Assembly: GCA_025054935.1 (NCBI GenBank) | Contig: JANWZD010000001.1 | Location: 327,008 to 391,007, forward strand | Reading direction: 5' to 3' | Origin: Dehalococcoidia bacterium | Lineage (GTDB): Bacteria; Chloroflexota; Dehalococcoidia; SpSt-223 | Length of the DNA: 64,000 nucleotides | Shown: piece by piece, positions 26,568-35,307 of the stretch | Layout of the letters: each line of letters begins with the position of its first letter | Numbering within the stretch: position 1 is the first letter of the stretch | Program-made: the position numbers and the translations under genes | Notes under the pieces: generated by a model | The model's database searches: none | What the model was told of the DNA's origin: nothing | Seen by the model: the letters and a program-made list of their open reading frames with translations, nothing else

Positions 26568-27775
26568 GCGCGCTGCCGCTCGAAGGCGTGCGCATCGCGG
26601 ATTTCTCGTGGGTGCATGCTGGACCTTTCGCAACGATGATCTTGGCCGAGATGGGTGCGGAGGTGATCAAGATCGAGACGAGCAAACGGCTCGACATCGT
26701 TCGCCAGCTGCCCCCGATGGCAGACCGGGTCGGCGGGATCAACCGTTCCGGCTATTTCAATGCCGTCAACCGGGGCAAGCGGTCCTGCACGCTCGACCTG
26801 CAGACGGCTGCCGGACGCGCGCTCGCCTGCGACCTGATCCGGGTCAGCGACGTCGTTGTCGAAAACTTCAGCCCCGGCGTCCTCGACCGGCTCGGTCTCG
26901 GCTACGCCTCTCTCCGCGAGGTCCGGCCAGACATCATCCTCGTCTCAATTTCCGGCTACGGAGCGACTGGTCCGGACCGTCACTACGTCGCCTATGGAAC
27001 GCCGCTCACCGCCTTCAGCGGCCTCGTCATGCTGCACGGCTACCCGGGCGGCGAACCGCAGTCGATGAACCTCGCCTGGCCAGACCCGGTCGCGGGGTAT
27101 ACCGCTGCACTTGCCATCCTCGCTGCGCTCCTGCATCGCGCTGAAACTGGAGAAGGGCAGTTCATCGACCTTGCCCAAGCGGAGGCGGCGATCGCGTTCC
27201 TCGGGGATCAGATCGCCGAGACGACGATGAACGGCCGCCAGCCGCCTCGCCGCGGCAACGAGGAGGTCGGCGCAGCGCCGCACGGGATCTACCCCTGCGC
27301 CGGGCAAGACCGCTGGATTGCGATCGCCGTGACCGATGAGACCGCGTGGCACGGTCTTCGCGCCGCGCTGCGCGACCCTGATCTGGAGGACGACGCGTTT
27401 GCCGACCCCTTCCAGCGCTGGGAACGGCGCGCTGACCTCGACCGCATCGTCGAGCGGTGGACACGGCAGCGCTCGCCTGAGGAGGCCTTCCACTGGCTGC
27501 AGACCCACGGCGTTCCTGCCGCGCCGGCGGCGACCTGTGCCGACCTCGCAAGCGACCCCCACCTTCATGCCCGCGCCTTCTTCGGGATCGATCACCATCC
27601 TGAAACCGGTCCCCGCCAGATGGCCGGCCTGCCTTGGGTGTTCGGCTCGCTGCCGCGCCGCATCGGCGCGCCCGCTCCCCGCTTAGGAGCAGATACGGAG
27701 TGGGTGCTCGGAGCGCTGCTCGGCCTCGACCGGGCGCGCATCGCTCAGCTGATCGCTGAACGAGTGATTGCATGA
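26564..27775 (+). CDS. Type III CoA-transferase (CaiB/BaiF family), second of a tandem pair
   Basis: 403 residues. VRIADFSWVHAGPFATMILAEMGAEVIKIET, AVNRGKRSCTLDLQ and VVVENFSPGVLDRLGLGY are diagnostic. It is about the same length as the preceding paralog but clearly diverged, which suits a heterodimer rather than a recent duplication. Translation is coupled to the first gene (ATGA at 26564). Confidence 0.9.
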   Translation: MSALPLEGVRIADFSWVHAGPFATMILAEMGAEVIKIETSKRLDIVRQLPPMADRVGGINRSGYFNAVNRGKRSCTLDLQTAAGRALACDLIRVSDVVVENFSPGVLDRLGLGYASLREVRPDIILVSISGYGATGPDRHYVAYGTPLTAFSGLVMLHGYPGGEPQSMNLAWPDPVAGYTAALAILAALLHRAETGEGQFIDLAQAEAAIAFLGDQIAETTMNGRQPPRRGNEEVGAAPHGIYPCAGQDRWIAIAVTDETAWHGLRAALRDPDLEDDAFADPFQRWERRADLDRIVERWTRQRSPEEAFHWLQTHGVPAAPAATCADLASDPHLHARAFFGIDHHPETGPRQMAGLPWVFGSLPRRIGAPAPRLGADTEWVLGALLGLDRARIAQLIAERVIA

Positions 27776-28226
27776 CCTCATCGCGACGGGGAGGCGCGAT
27801 CCGAGCGCCGGCGCCTCGCCGCAACGCACGGCGGTCTGCCGGCGCGAAGACGGCCTTCACGCACCAGGGGCAGCACCGGCGAACGCGCGCCTGACGACGG
27901 GAAAGCGCGCACGCCGCCCGGCCTTCTCGGGAGGACACCCAGGCTGCGCAGCGTGTGGGCCGGGCTGAATTTCTGCGCCCCTGCGGGAGCTTTCGCGCCC
28001 GTCACGGGGTGCGCCGGAAGAGCGAAACGCTTCAGTCCCAGCGGACGTCCGTCGCCGCGGCTGAAGCGGCTGGACAGTCCAGGATCACGACGCGCGTCGA
28101 AGACGGTCAAGGTAGCCCAAGGCGCTAGGAGGAGAGGCTTCGTGCGCGGCAATTTTGAGGCATCTAAAGCGGGAAGCGAGAAGGCATGAATCTATCGATA
28201 GAAGCGAGCAACTTTTCCCACAAGGC
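27776..28226. other. Intergenic region with an inverted repeat and no recognised gene
   Basis: About 450 bp without a supportable gene. It holds a perfect 8-bp inverted repeat, CGCTTCAG (28028-28035) and CTGAAGCG (28061-28068), and a CCCGT/ACGGG hairpin just upstream. It may be a 3' structure of the CoA-transferase mRNA or a leader; not assignable. Confidence 0.4.
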
Positions 28227-28255
28227 TTGACGAAATTTCTCAATAGCGAGATGAT
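28227..28255 (+). promoter_or_regulatory. Candidate promoter for the chelatase-like gene
   Basis: TTGACG (28227-28232), 17 nt, GATGAT (28250-28255). Transcription would start near 28262, which supports the downstream ATG at 28317 as the true start. Confidence 0.4.
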
Positions 28256-28316
28256 GGGGTTGCAGCATGAGCGAGAAGTGACACGTCTCGCGGCGGAAGG
28301 AAACGAGAGCGGAGAG

Positions 28317-29186
28317 ATGGTGGATCGCCTTGGTATCTTGACAATGACGCACGGCACAGGAGAAGAGGACTCGCCGAGCAATTTGGACGTTCAGCGCTAT
28401 ATCGAGGAGATGCAGTTTCCTGTCCCGACCCGCCATGGCTTCATCCAGGCTGGCCGACATCTCCAGCCTGCCGTTGAATGGCTCAACCAGCAGAAGGTGA
28501 CGGTCATTGTCGCGGTCATCCTCTATCCCCTCTCGAACAACAAGGAAGTCGGCAAAGCGTATGTCGAGATGGGGCTGAAGCCGGGGCGGCTGAAGTACGA
28601 GTTCTACCCCGTGACAACCGAGGCGACGATCTACCCTTCGAAGCTGATGGAGGCGCACCCGCTGCTCGCCGATGTCACGCAGTCGCGGCTGCTCGAGATC
28701 AGCCAAGACCCCGCGAACGAAATCGGGATCTACGTCACCCACGGTGAGTTCACCCCCAGCGGGCGCCGTCTCCATGACGGCTCGGCCGACGAGATGCTGA
28801 GTATCATCCGCAAGCGGGGCATCTTCTTCGACGTTCGGCGCGCTTCAATCAACCCGAAGGATGAGACGCTGCCGCTCGCCCGCGAACTGCTCCAAACGGG
28901 CAAGACCCTGCTCTTCACCCATGGGTTCACCGAGCGGAGCGAGTTCACCGAGTCGTACATTCCCAGCCAGCTCGCGCAGCTGCCTGAAGGCAGCTACCGA
29001 TGGAACTCAACTCCGCTGCTCCCTCATCCGGCAATGCGCGAGTACATTCTCTTCCGCGTTGCCGAAACGCTCTTCGCGAACGGCCGCGCTGATCTCGTGT
29101 TCGATGAGGCGCGCGCCGTGTGGGAGCGCTACCGCGACTTCGAAGCGCAGGTCTCCCTTCCGATGCTCATCCCGGCGCAGGCGTAG
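28317..29186 (+). CDS. CbiX/sirohydrochlorin chelatase-like protein of unknown function
   Basis: About 289 residues from the ATG at 28317 (GGAGAG close upstream). The beginning, LGILTMTHGTGEED, and the following HLQPAVEWLNQQKVTVIVAVILYPLS recall the chelatase fold, in which one such half binds metal through a His after the first strand. The second half (IGIYVTHGEF, TLLFTHGFTER) repeats a strand-HG pattern, so it may be a two-lobed member. No tetrapyrrole gene is nearby, so the role is uncertain. A few bases separate it from the CDF transporter, suggesting co-transcription and a metal connection. Confidence 0.55.
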   Translation: MVDRLGILTMTHGTGEEDSPSNLDVQRYIEEMQFPVPTRHGFIQAGRHLQPAVEWLNQQKVTVIVAVILYPLSNNKEVGKAYVEMGLKPGRLKYEFYPVTTEATIYPSKLMEAHPLLADVTQSRLLEISQDPANEIGIYVTHGEFTPSGRRLHDGSADEMLSIIRKRGIFFDVRRASINPKDETLPLARELLQTGKTLLFTHGFTERSEFTESYIPSQLAQLPEGSYRWNSTPLLPHPAMREYILFRVAETLFANGRADLVFDEARAVWERYRDFEAQVSLPMLIPAQA

Positions 29187-29192
29187 CGCATC

Positions 29193-30110
29193 ATGGGCCA
29201 GTCGGTCGCGCGTTTCGCGATCCTGTCGATCGTGGTCGCCGTGGCCACGATCGCCTTGAAAGCCGCGGCATATCTTGTCACAGGCTCAGTCGGCCTCCTC
29301 TCCGACGCGCTCGAGTCTGTTGTCAACCTTGTCGCCGCGGTCGTGGCGCTTATCGCGCTCACAATTGCGGCGCGGCCGCCCGACGAGGATCACGAACATG
29401 GTCACGACAAAGCGGAATATTTCGCGAGCGGGTTCGAAGGCCTCCTTATCGTCGTCGCCGCGTGCTCGATCATCGTGGCCGCCGTCGAGCGGATCGTTAA
29501 CCCCGTTCCTCTTGACGACCTCGGGATTGGCCTCGCCATCTCAGCCCTTGCCGCCGTCATCAACTTGGGAACAGCGGTCATTCTGCTTCGGGCTGCCAAG
29601 CGCTACAGTTCGATCGCCCTCGAGGCCGACGGAAAACATCTGCTGACGGATGTCATCACTTCGGTCGGCGTCATCCTTGCTGTCGGCGCTGTCGCGGTCA
29701 CGGGCTGGCTCCTGATCGACCCGCTCATCGCGCTCGTTGTCGCCGCAAACATTCTTTGGACAGGCGCCCGGCTCATTTGGCAGTCGGTGTGCGGCCTGAT
29801 GGACACCGTCCTCCCCTCCCATGACCGGGTGAAGATCGCCGCCGTGCTCGACCGGTTCCGCTCCGAGAACGTCCAATGGCACGCGCTGCGGACGCGGCAA
29901 TCCGGTTCTCGGCGGTTCGTCCAAGTCCACCTCCTCGTCCCCGGGAGCTGGACTGTGCAGCAAGGCCACGACTTGGCGGAGCGAGTCGAAGCCGATATCC
30001 GCAATGTCATTCCCCGCTGCAACGTTTTGACCCACGTCGAGCCGGTTGAAGATCCCCTCTCGTGGGCCGACGTGCCGCTCGACCGCCCGGAGTCCGCCCG
30101 CTCCAAGTAG
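29193..30110 (+). CDS. Cation diffusion facilitator family metal transporter
   Basis: 305 residues with six predicted transmembrane segments in the first ~210. Family motifs include GLLSDALESVVNLVAA (helix II metal site), DEDHEHGHDKAEYFASGFEG after the second helix, and ADGKHLLTDVITSVG (helix V). A C-terminal cytoplasmic domain follows. CDF proteins export Zn, Mn, Co or Fe in exchange for protons. The metal cannot be read reliably. It starts 7 nt after the chelatase-like gene. Confidence 0.9.
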   Translation: MGQSVARFAILSIVVAVATIALKAAAYLVTGSVGLLSDALESVVNLVAAVVALIALTIAARPPDEDHEHGHDKAEYFASGFEGLLIVVAACSIIVAAVERIVNPVPLDDLGIGLAISALAAVINLGTAVILLRAAKRYSSIALEADGKHLLTDVITSVGVILAVGAVAVTGWLLIDPLIALVVAANILWTGARLIWQSVCGLMDTVLPSHDRVKIAAVLDRFRSENVQWHALRTRQSGSRRFVQVHLLVPGSWTVQQGHDLAERVEADIRNVIPRCNVLTHVEPVEDPLSWADVPLDRPESARSK

Positions 30111-30306
30111 CCGCCGCTGCCGCGGCCGGCACGGCCGCCGCTCCGCTTGGCCCGTCTTCCCGCGGAGCGGCTCGCGCTTCTCCTTGCAGCACGACGGTAC
30201 GGCAGAGCGTGCTTCCAGCCGCTTCACCGCCCCGAGGCGCGACATGCAACTAGAGCGGGTGAGCGGGCGGTCGCGCGCGATCATGCGACAATGACATGGA
30301 AAAGCG

Positions 30307-31095
30307 ATGGCGGCGTTGGTCGAGAAGGGCTACATCAGAATCCGCTGGGGGCAGCTGCACTACTGGCGCGCTGGCGAAGAGGGACCGGCGCTCGTTCTCT
30401 TGCACCAGACCGCCAATTCCAGTCGGATGTGGTTGCCGCTCGCGCCGTTGCTCGCTCCGCGGCTGCGCCTCTATGCGCTCGACACGCCCGGCTTCGGGAT
30501 GTCTGACCCGCCGCCTGCTCCCCCGCGCTTCGAAGAGTACTGCGATGCTTTCCTCGAGGCGCTTGACGCGCTTCACCTGCCTCGCGCTGCGCTTCTCGGA
30601 TTTCATACCGGAGCCGGCTTCGCCGCGGGAATAGCAGCCCGCGCGCCGCACCGGGTGAGCCGCCTTGTGCTGATGGGCGCGCCGATTTTCGACCCTGAGG
30701 ACGAAAACACCCGGCGGGCGCGCGCAGCACGCCGAGGCTGGGAGCCGGACCTCGCCGGAGAGTATCTCCGGCGCCTTTGGCGGATCTCTACCTACCCCGA
30801 CCCGTGGGTCCGCCATCGGGAACTGACCGACCGGCTGCTCGCGGGCCCCCGCGCGTGGTGGGCCTCAGCCGCGGTGAGCGACACCGATATCCGCCGCTTC
30901 TTGCCGGCAATCCGCTGCCCGACGCTCTTCCTCTGCGGCGCAAATGACTTCATGGCCGACAAGCAGCCGGCAGCGGCAGCGCTTCTGCCGACGGCGACGC
31001 TCGTGCTCCTTCCCGGCGAAACCCTTATCGTCGACCAGAAGCCAGCGGAGGTCGCAACCTACCTCCTCAACTTCCTTCTCCCCGCCGTCTCCTAA
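30307..31095 (+). CDS. Alpha/beta hydrolase-fold protein lacking the usual serine nucleophile
   Basis: 262 residues with the alpha/beta hydrolase core: LVLLHQTANSS (oxyanion region), YALDTPGFGMSD and the nucleophile-elbow position LLGFHTGAGFAAG. There the canonical GxSxG serine is His100, and the usual C-terminal catalytic His is not evident (GETLIVDQKPAEV). It may therefore use other chemistry or bind a ligand rather than hydrolyse an ester. Confidence 0.78.
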   Translation: MAALVEKGYIRIRWGQLHYWRAGEEGPALVLLHQTANSSRMWLPLAPLLAPRLRLYALDTPGFGMSDPPPAPPRFEEYCDAFLEALDALHLPRAALLGFHTGAGFAAGIAARAPHRVSRLVLMGAPIFDPEDENTRRARAARRGWEPDLAGEYLRRLWRISTYPDPWVRHRELTDRLLAGPRAWWASAAVSDTDIRRFLPAIRCPTLFLCGANDFMADKQPAAAALLPTATLVLLPGETLIVDQKPAEVATYLLNFLLPAVS

Positions 31096-31241
31096 CCCTG
31101 CCGCCGTCGAGCGCTCGCGGGCAGACCGCTGCCGCCGCATTCCACGCGCCTCCTTAGGATGAGGGGGAACCGCACCGTCGACTGAGACGTTGCTCTAGAT
31201 GAAATGAGTGGGAGAGTGGTGAGAGATACGCGAGGTGTGTG

Positions 31242-31538
31242 ATGAAAGTTCGAGCTGATATCAAATGCCATGTCTGCGGATTCGTTTCCGGCGAAGTGAT
31301 CGGGTTTGCGCCGAATGGGCTGACCAGCCCGCGCCACGCGCGGATCATTGACGAACGGATCCTCCCGAGCGCGCTCGCGCCGGCAGGGTGGCCGACGCCC
31401 GGACAGCCGCTCCGATGCGCGCGCTGCAACGGCGCGGTCTATCTCGATGAAGTCGAAGTGCTGCGCGAGCGGCCAGCAGCGGAGCCGGTTGCCGCCTTCC
31501 GCCCCCGCCCCGACCGAGCGGTCCGGCGCGCAGCCTAA
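31242..31538 (+). CDS. Small zinc-ribbon protein
   Basis: 98 residues. CHVCGF near residue 9 and CARCNGAVYLDEVEVL near residue 65 give four cysteines for a split zinc ribbon. The ATG at 31242 follows GCGAGG; a GTG one codon before is the alternative. Function unknown. It ends shortly before a clear intrinsic terminator. Confidence 0.6.
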   Translation: MKVRADIKCHVCGFVSGEVIGFAPNGLTSPRHARIIDERILPSALAPAGWPTPGQPLRCARCNGAVYLDEVEVLRERPAAEPVAAFRPRPDRAVRRAA

Positions 31539-31560
31539 TCCTAGGCCGCACTGCTGCAGT

Positions 31561-31595
31561 GAGGAGCGGCCCCAAGCGGGTCGCTCCTCTTTTTT
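31561..31595 (+). terminator. Intrinsic terminator
   Basis: GAGGAGCG (31561-31568) pairs with CGCTCCTC (31582-31589), followed by six T (31590-31595). It ends the zinc-ribbon transcript just before the convergent peptidase gene. Confidence 0.85.
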
Positions 31596-31604
31596 AGAAC
31601 GCGG

Positions 31605-33545
31605 CTATTCCGGGCTGCCGAGGTGACGGCGAAACCAGTCGAGGATGCGCTGGTAGAGGTCGGCCCGGTAGGCGGGCGGCCCGGTGCGCAGAAAGACGTG
31701 AGAGCAGTTGGGGTAGCGGACAAACTCGACCTCGCAGCCCGCCTTCTTCAGCGCAACAAACATCTGCTCCCCCTGGCCGATAGGACAGCGCTCGTCTGCT
31801 TCGCCATGAATGATGAGCGTCGGGGTCGTGGCGCGGTGGATGAACGTGGAGGGCGACCGGGCAGCATACCACGCCTCATGGTCGCTCGGCGGGCCGCCCC
31901 AGTGGAGGTCGCCGAACGCGTGGCCGATGTCGCTCGTGCCGTACATCGAGCGGAGATCGAAGCAGGGAGCGCCGCACACTGCCGCCTTGAAGCGGTCAGA
32001 CTGGCCGATCGCCCACGCCGTCATATAGCCACCGTAGCTGTATCCCCAGATGCCCACTCGCTGCGAGTCGGCGTATGGCCGAGCGAGAACGTGATCGAGC
32101 ACCGCCATCAGATCGAGATAATCCTCGCCTCCCCAATCGCGGAGTACCCGCATCGTGAAATCGCGGCCATAGCTTGCCGAGCCGCGGGGATTGACGATGA
32201 CGACAAGGAAACCGTTTGTCGCCAATAGCTGCTGGATAGGGTTGAACGAAGGGCCGTAGTAGCCGTTGGGTCCGCCGTGCACATCGAGCACAACAGGATA
32301 GCGCCGGGCGGGGTCGAACGACGGAGGCAGGAGGAGCCAGCCTTCGATCGGTACGCCGCCCCGCTCGACCAGCAGTCGCTCATGGCGAGCGGGCGGCGCC
32401 TCGGCGAAGACCGGACCGGAATAGTCGGTGAGCACTCTCCCCTGCCCGCTCTCTCGGTCGTAGAGGGCGATCTCGCCGACCCGCTCGAAGCTGCTGTAGC
32501 CGAACGCCAGCCGCCGACGAGCGGCATCTGCAGACAGGCCGACCGTCGCCGCTCCCCACTGGTAAAGGCACTGCACGGTTCCGCTTGAGAGATCGAGCGT
32601 ATAGAGCCCGCTCGCTCCGCCTGCGATCGCGCTGAACAGGACCGTGCGCTCATCGAGCCAGATGGGCTGCGCTGGCGGCACGATCGTCCGAAATCCGCCA
32701 TCCGGCAGCACCCGCAGGTCATGCGTGAGACGGCGAAGAGCGCCACTGCTCACGTCGTAGAGGAAGAAATCGGACTGCCACGTCTGGGTTTCGTCGCCGG
32801 TGAACAGAAGCGACCGCCCATCCAATGACCAGGCGAACGTTGAAACGAAGCCGACCGTTGCGCCAACGAGCGTCACCGATCCGTCGAGCGCGACGAGAGC
32901 AAGCTGCGAGGACATCTCGTTCCGGCTGGGCTGCAGCACCGCGATAGTCTGTCCGTCCGGCGACCACGCCGGCCAGAAGTGGTCAAACGGGTCGCGCGTA
33001 AGCTGACGGCGTTCGCCGGTTGCGGCGTCAACGAGGAACAGCTGGTAGCGAACGTCGTTGATCACCCCCCGATCATCCTGCTTGTAGTCAATCCGACGGA
33101 CAACCCGAACCGGGGGCAGGTCGGCCGCGGACGGCTCCTCCTTTGGATTGGCGGGGTCCACAGGCGCCACATACGCGAGGCGCGTGCCGTCGGGCGACCA
33201 GGTAAGCCCGGCGATGGGAACGCGATGGCGGGTCAGTTCTCGCGGCTCGCCCGGATGGTCAGCGTCCATCAGGAAGATCGCGCTGCCGTCGCCGCGGCTC
33301 GAGACGAACGCGATGCAGCGGCCATCGGGGGACCAGCGGGGAAGCACGCTCGACTTCTCAGCCCGGGTGAGCTGGCGCGGGGAAGCGCCGTCGACCGTCG
33401 CCATCCAGATCTGGGTCAGCGGCGGCGCCCCCGGCACGGTGGTTGTCACGGTGTAGAGGAGGCGCGCGCCGTCAGGGGCGAGCTGCGGGTCGGCGGCGGG
33501 GGTCAGCCCATAGACGAGGGTCTGGGGCGAAAGGGGGATCGTCAT
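31605..33545 (-). CDS. S9-family serine peptidase (prolyl oligopeptidase / acylaminoacyl-peptidase-like)
   Basis: 646 residues. The first ~390 form a beta-propeller with repeated SPDG-type blades (WSPDGTRLAYVAP, WSPDGQTIAVLQP). The C-terminal alpha/beta hydrolase domain has the nucleophile GIWGYSYGGYMTAW, the Asp region IIHGEADERCP and a terminal His in NCSHVF. It cleaves short peptides, probably cytoplasmic as no signal is seen. Together with the peptide importer it suggests peptide catabolism. Confidence 0.9.
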   Translation of the reverse strand: MTIPLSPQTLVYGLTPAADPQLAPDGARLLYTVTTTVPGAPPLTQIWMATVDGASPRQLTRAEKSSVLPRWSPDGRCIAFVSSRGDGSAIFLMDADHPGEPRELTRHRVPIAGLTWSPDGTRLAYVAPVDPANPKEEPSAADLPPVRVVRRIDYKQDDRGVINDVRYQLFLVDAATGERRQLTRDPFDHFWPAWSPDGQTIAVLQPSRNEMSSQLALVALDGSVTLVGATVGFVSTFAWSLDGRSLLFTGDETQTWQSDFFLYDVSSGALRRLTHDLRVLPDGGFRTIVPPAQPIWLDERTVLFSAIAGGASGLYTLDLSSGTVQCLYQWGAATVGLSADAARRRLAFGYSSFERVGEIALYDRESGQGRVLTDYSGPVFAEAPPARHERLLVERGGVPIEGWLLLPPSFDPARRYPVVLDVHGGPNGYYGPSFNPIQQLLATNGFLVVIVNPRGSASYGRDFTMRVLRDWGGEDYLDLMAVLDHVLARPYADSQRVGIWGYSYGGYMTAWAIGQSDRFKAAVCGAPCFDLRSMYGTSDIGHAFGDLHWGGPPSDHEAWYAARSPSTFIHRATTPTLIIHGEADERCPIGQGEQMFVALKKAGCEVEFVRYPNCSHVFLRTGPPAYRADLYQRILDWFRRHLGSPE

Positions 33546-33661
33546 CAGGTCTCCTTCGCTCAGCGCCGCAGCGGGTCGCGCTCACGCGGAGGGCGCGGCC
33601 TGCCGGCGGAGAGGCGTCATTCCACACGGTTGCGGTGGCAGTGAGCAGCGGGCGACCCCGG

Positions 33662-34174
33662 TCACTCGATGACGATCGGCACTTCCTCAACCGCGCCATT
33701 GTCGATGACAAACGCCCGAATCGTCGGCGGCACCAGCCTGCGGGCCGCCACGCTCAGGATCATCCGGTCATCGAGCGATACCGTGACGAGCCGCTGCTCC
33801 GCATTCTCTTCCTTGAGCGAGAGGATAAGGTAGAGAATGCCGGGGCTGAGGGCAGTGATCGCGTTGGCGATATCCGTCGGCGACGGATACGCCTCGGAGA
33901 AGGTGTGGGAGTGGTAGATACCGAGCCACTCCCATCCCTGCTCCTCCAGCGCCTTGTCAAAGGCGATGATGTCCTGCGGCGCAATCTGATAGCGAACGAC
34001 GGGGTTCGGGTCGATGTTGCGCCCGCGAAAGACCCGCACCGGTCGGCCGTCTTTCCCCGCGACGAGCCCGCACGCCTCTTTCGGACTTTCTTCCCGAGCG
34101 TGGCGCGCCATCTCCCAGAAGATGTCGCTCGGCAAGCGGAGCCGCCGTTCAGCAGGCGCGGGAGGGACCCTCAT
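33662..34174 (-). CDS. JAMM/MPN+ metalloprotease (Mec-like)
   Basis: 170 residues. The JAMM zinc motif is complete: Glu33 in PKEACGLVAG, His88 and His90 in GIYHSH, Ser98 and Asp101 in PSPTD (HxH-x7-S-x2-D). In mycobacteria the Mec protein of this fold releases cysteine from the sulfur carrier CysO, and the neighbours here (carrier-E1 fusion, cysteine synthase) match that route. The ATG at 34174 overlaps the upstream stop by four bases. Confidence 0.87.
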   Translation of the reverse strand: MRVPPAPAERRLRLPSDIFWEMARHAREESPKEACGLVAGKDGRPVRVFRGRNIDPNPVVRYQIAPQDIIAFDKALEEQGWEWLGIYHSHTFSEAYPSPTDIANAITALSPGILYLILSLKEENAEQRLVTVSLDDRMILSVAARRLVPPTIRAFVIDNGAVEEVPIVIE

Positions 34175-35307
34175 GCGCTGGCAGGTGCCGGCGCCGACGG
34201 AATAGCAACGCCGCAGAAATCTTCGTAATCAATTAGCTGGTGGATCGTCGGATTGTCGCCGCAGAGCGGGCAGTTCGGATTGCGGCGCAGTTTCACTTGG
34301 CGGAAGCTCATCTCCAACGCGTCGAAGAGGAGAAGGCGATTCACGAGCGGCTCGCCGATGCCGACGATCAGCTTGATGGTTTCGATCGCTTGAATGACGC
34401 CAATGATCCCCGGCAGCACGCCGAGGACACCGGCTTCGGCGCAGCTGGGCACGGCGCCCGCCGGCGGCGGAGCAGGGAAGACGCAGCGGTAGCAGCCGCG
34501 CCCGGGAAGATAGACGGTCGCCTGGCCTTCAAAGCGGAAGATGCTGCCATCAACGAGCGGCTTGTTGAGGAGGTAACACGCGTCGTTGACTAGATAGCGG
34601 GTGGGGAAATTGTCGCAGCCGTTGACGACGATATCGTACTGCGGGATCACCTCCATCGCGTTCTCGGAATTGATCGGGACGCGATGCGTGATGACATTGA
34701 CATCGGGGTTCAGGTCATTGATGGCGCGCTTGCCGGATTCGACCTTGGGAATGCCGACCGTGCTTGTTCGGTGCAGGATCTGGCGCTGGAGGTTCGACAT
34801 ATCGACGTCGTCGAAGTCGATGAGGCCGATCGTGCCGACGCCTGCTGCGGCGAGATAGAGCGCGATCGGCGAGCCGAGACCGCCCGCGCCGACCAGCAGC
34901 ACCCTCGAGCGGAGCAGTTTCTTCTGGCCGACCCCCCCAATTTCAGGCAAGATGAGATGGCGGCTGTAGCGCTGCACCTGCTCCGGCCCCCAGGTCAAGG
35001 GGCGCTGGCTGAAGTCGATGCCGAGGTCGACCGCGCCGCCGGCGATCGCGGGAATGACAGCGACATGGTCACCGTCGCGCACAGGCGTCTCAATTCCCTG
35101 CAGCTGCCCGATCTCGGCGTCGTTGACAAAGATGGAGACATGGCGGTGCAGCCGCCCCTGCTCGTCGTAGAGCCGCTCGCGGATGGCGGGGAAGCGGGTG
35201 GTCAGCCCCGCGAGCACGTCGGCAACGCGGCCGGCCGGCGCATCGATCGTCGAGCAGTTGCCCGTCAGCGGCCGCAAACTCGTGGGAATATAGACATGGA
35301 CGGTCAT
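34171..35307 (-). CDS. Sulfur-carrier (MoaD/ThiS/CysO-like) domain fused to an E1-like adenylyltransferase (MoeB/ThiF family)
   Basis: 378 residues. Residues 1-92 are a ubiquitin-like sulfur carrier (VADVLAGLTTRFPAIRERL, ending in a Gly-Gly at 90-91), and the rest is an E1-like domain. Its ATP loop is GAGGLGSPIAL (140-150), with the acidic DFDDVDMSNLQRQ, the SCAEAGVLGVLPG catalytic-Cys region and two CxxC zinc pairs (GCYRCVF, NCPLCG). The rhodanese tail of MoeZ-type enzymes is absent. Because the Gly-Gly is internal, the carrier must be freed by processing, perhaps by the adjacent JAMM protease, or act in cis. It overlaps both neighbours by four bases. Confidence 0.9.
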   Translation of the reverse strand: MTVHVYIPTSLRPLTGNCSTIDAPAGRVADVLAGLTTRFPAIRERLYDEQGRLHRHVSIFVNDAEIGQLQGIETPVRDGDHVAVIPAIAGGAVDLGIDFSQRPLTWGPEQVQRYSRHLILPEIGGVGQKKLLRSRVLLVGAGGLGSPIALYLAAAGVGTIGLIDFDDVDMSNLQRQILHRTSTVGIPKVESGKRAINDLNPDVNVITHRVPINSENAMEVIPQYDIVVNGCDNFPTRYLVNDACYLLNKPLVDGSIFRFEGQATVYLPGRGCYRCVFPAPPPAGAVPSCAEAGVLGVLPGIIGVIQAIETIKLIVGIGEPLVNRLLLFDALEMSFRQVKLRRNPNCPLCGDNPTIHQLIDYEDFCGVAIPSAPAPASA

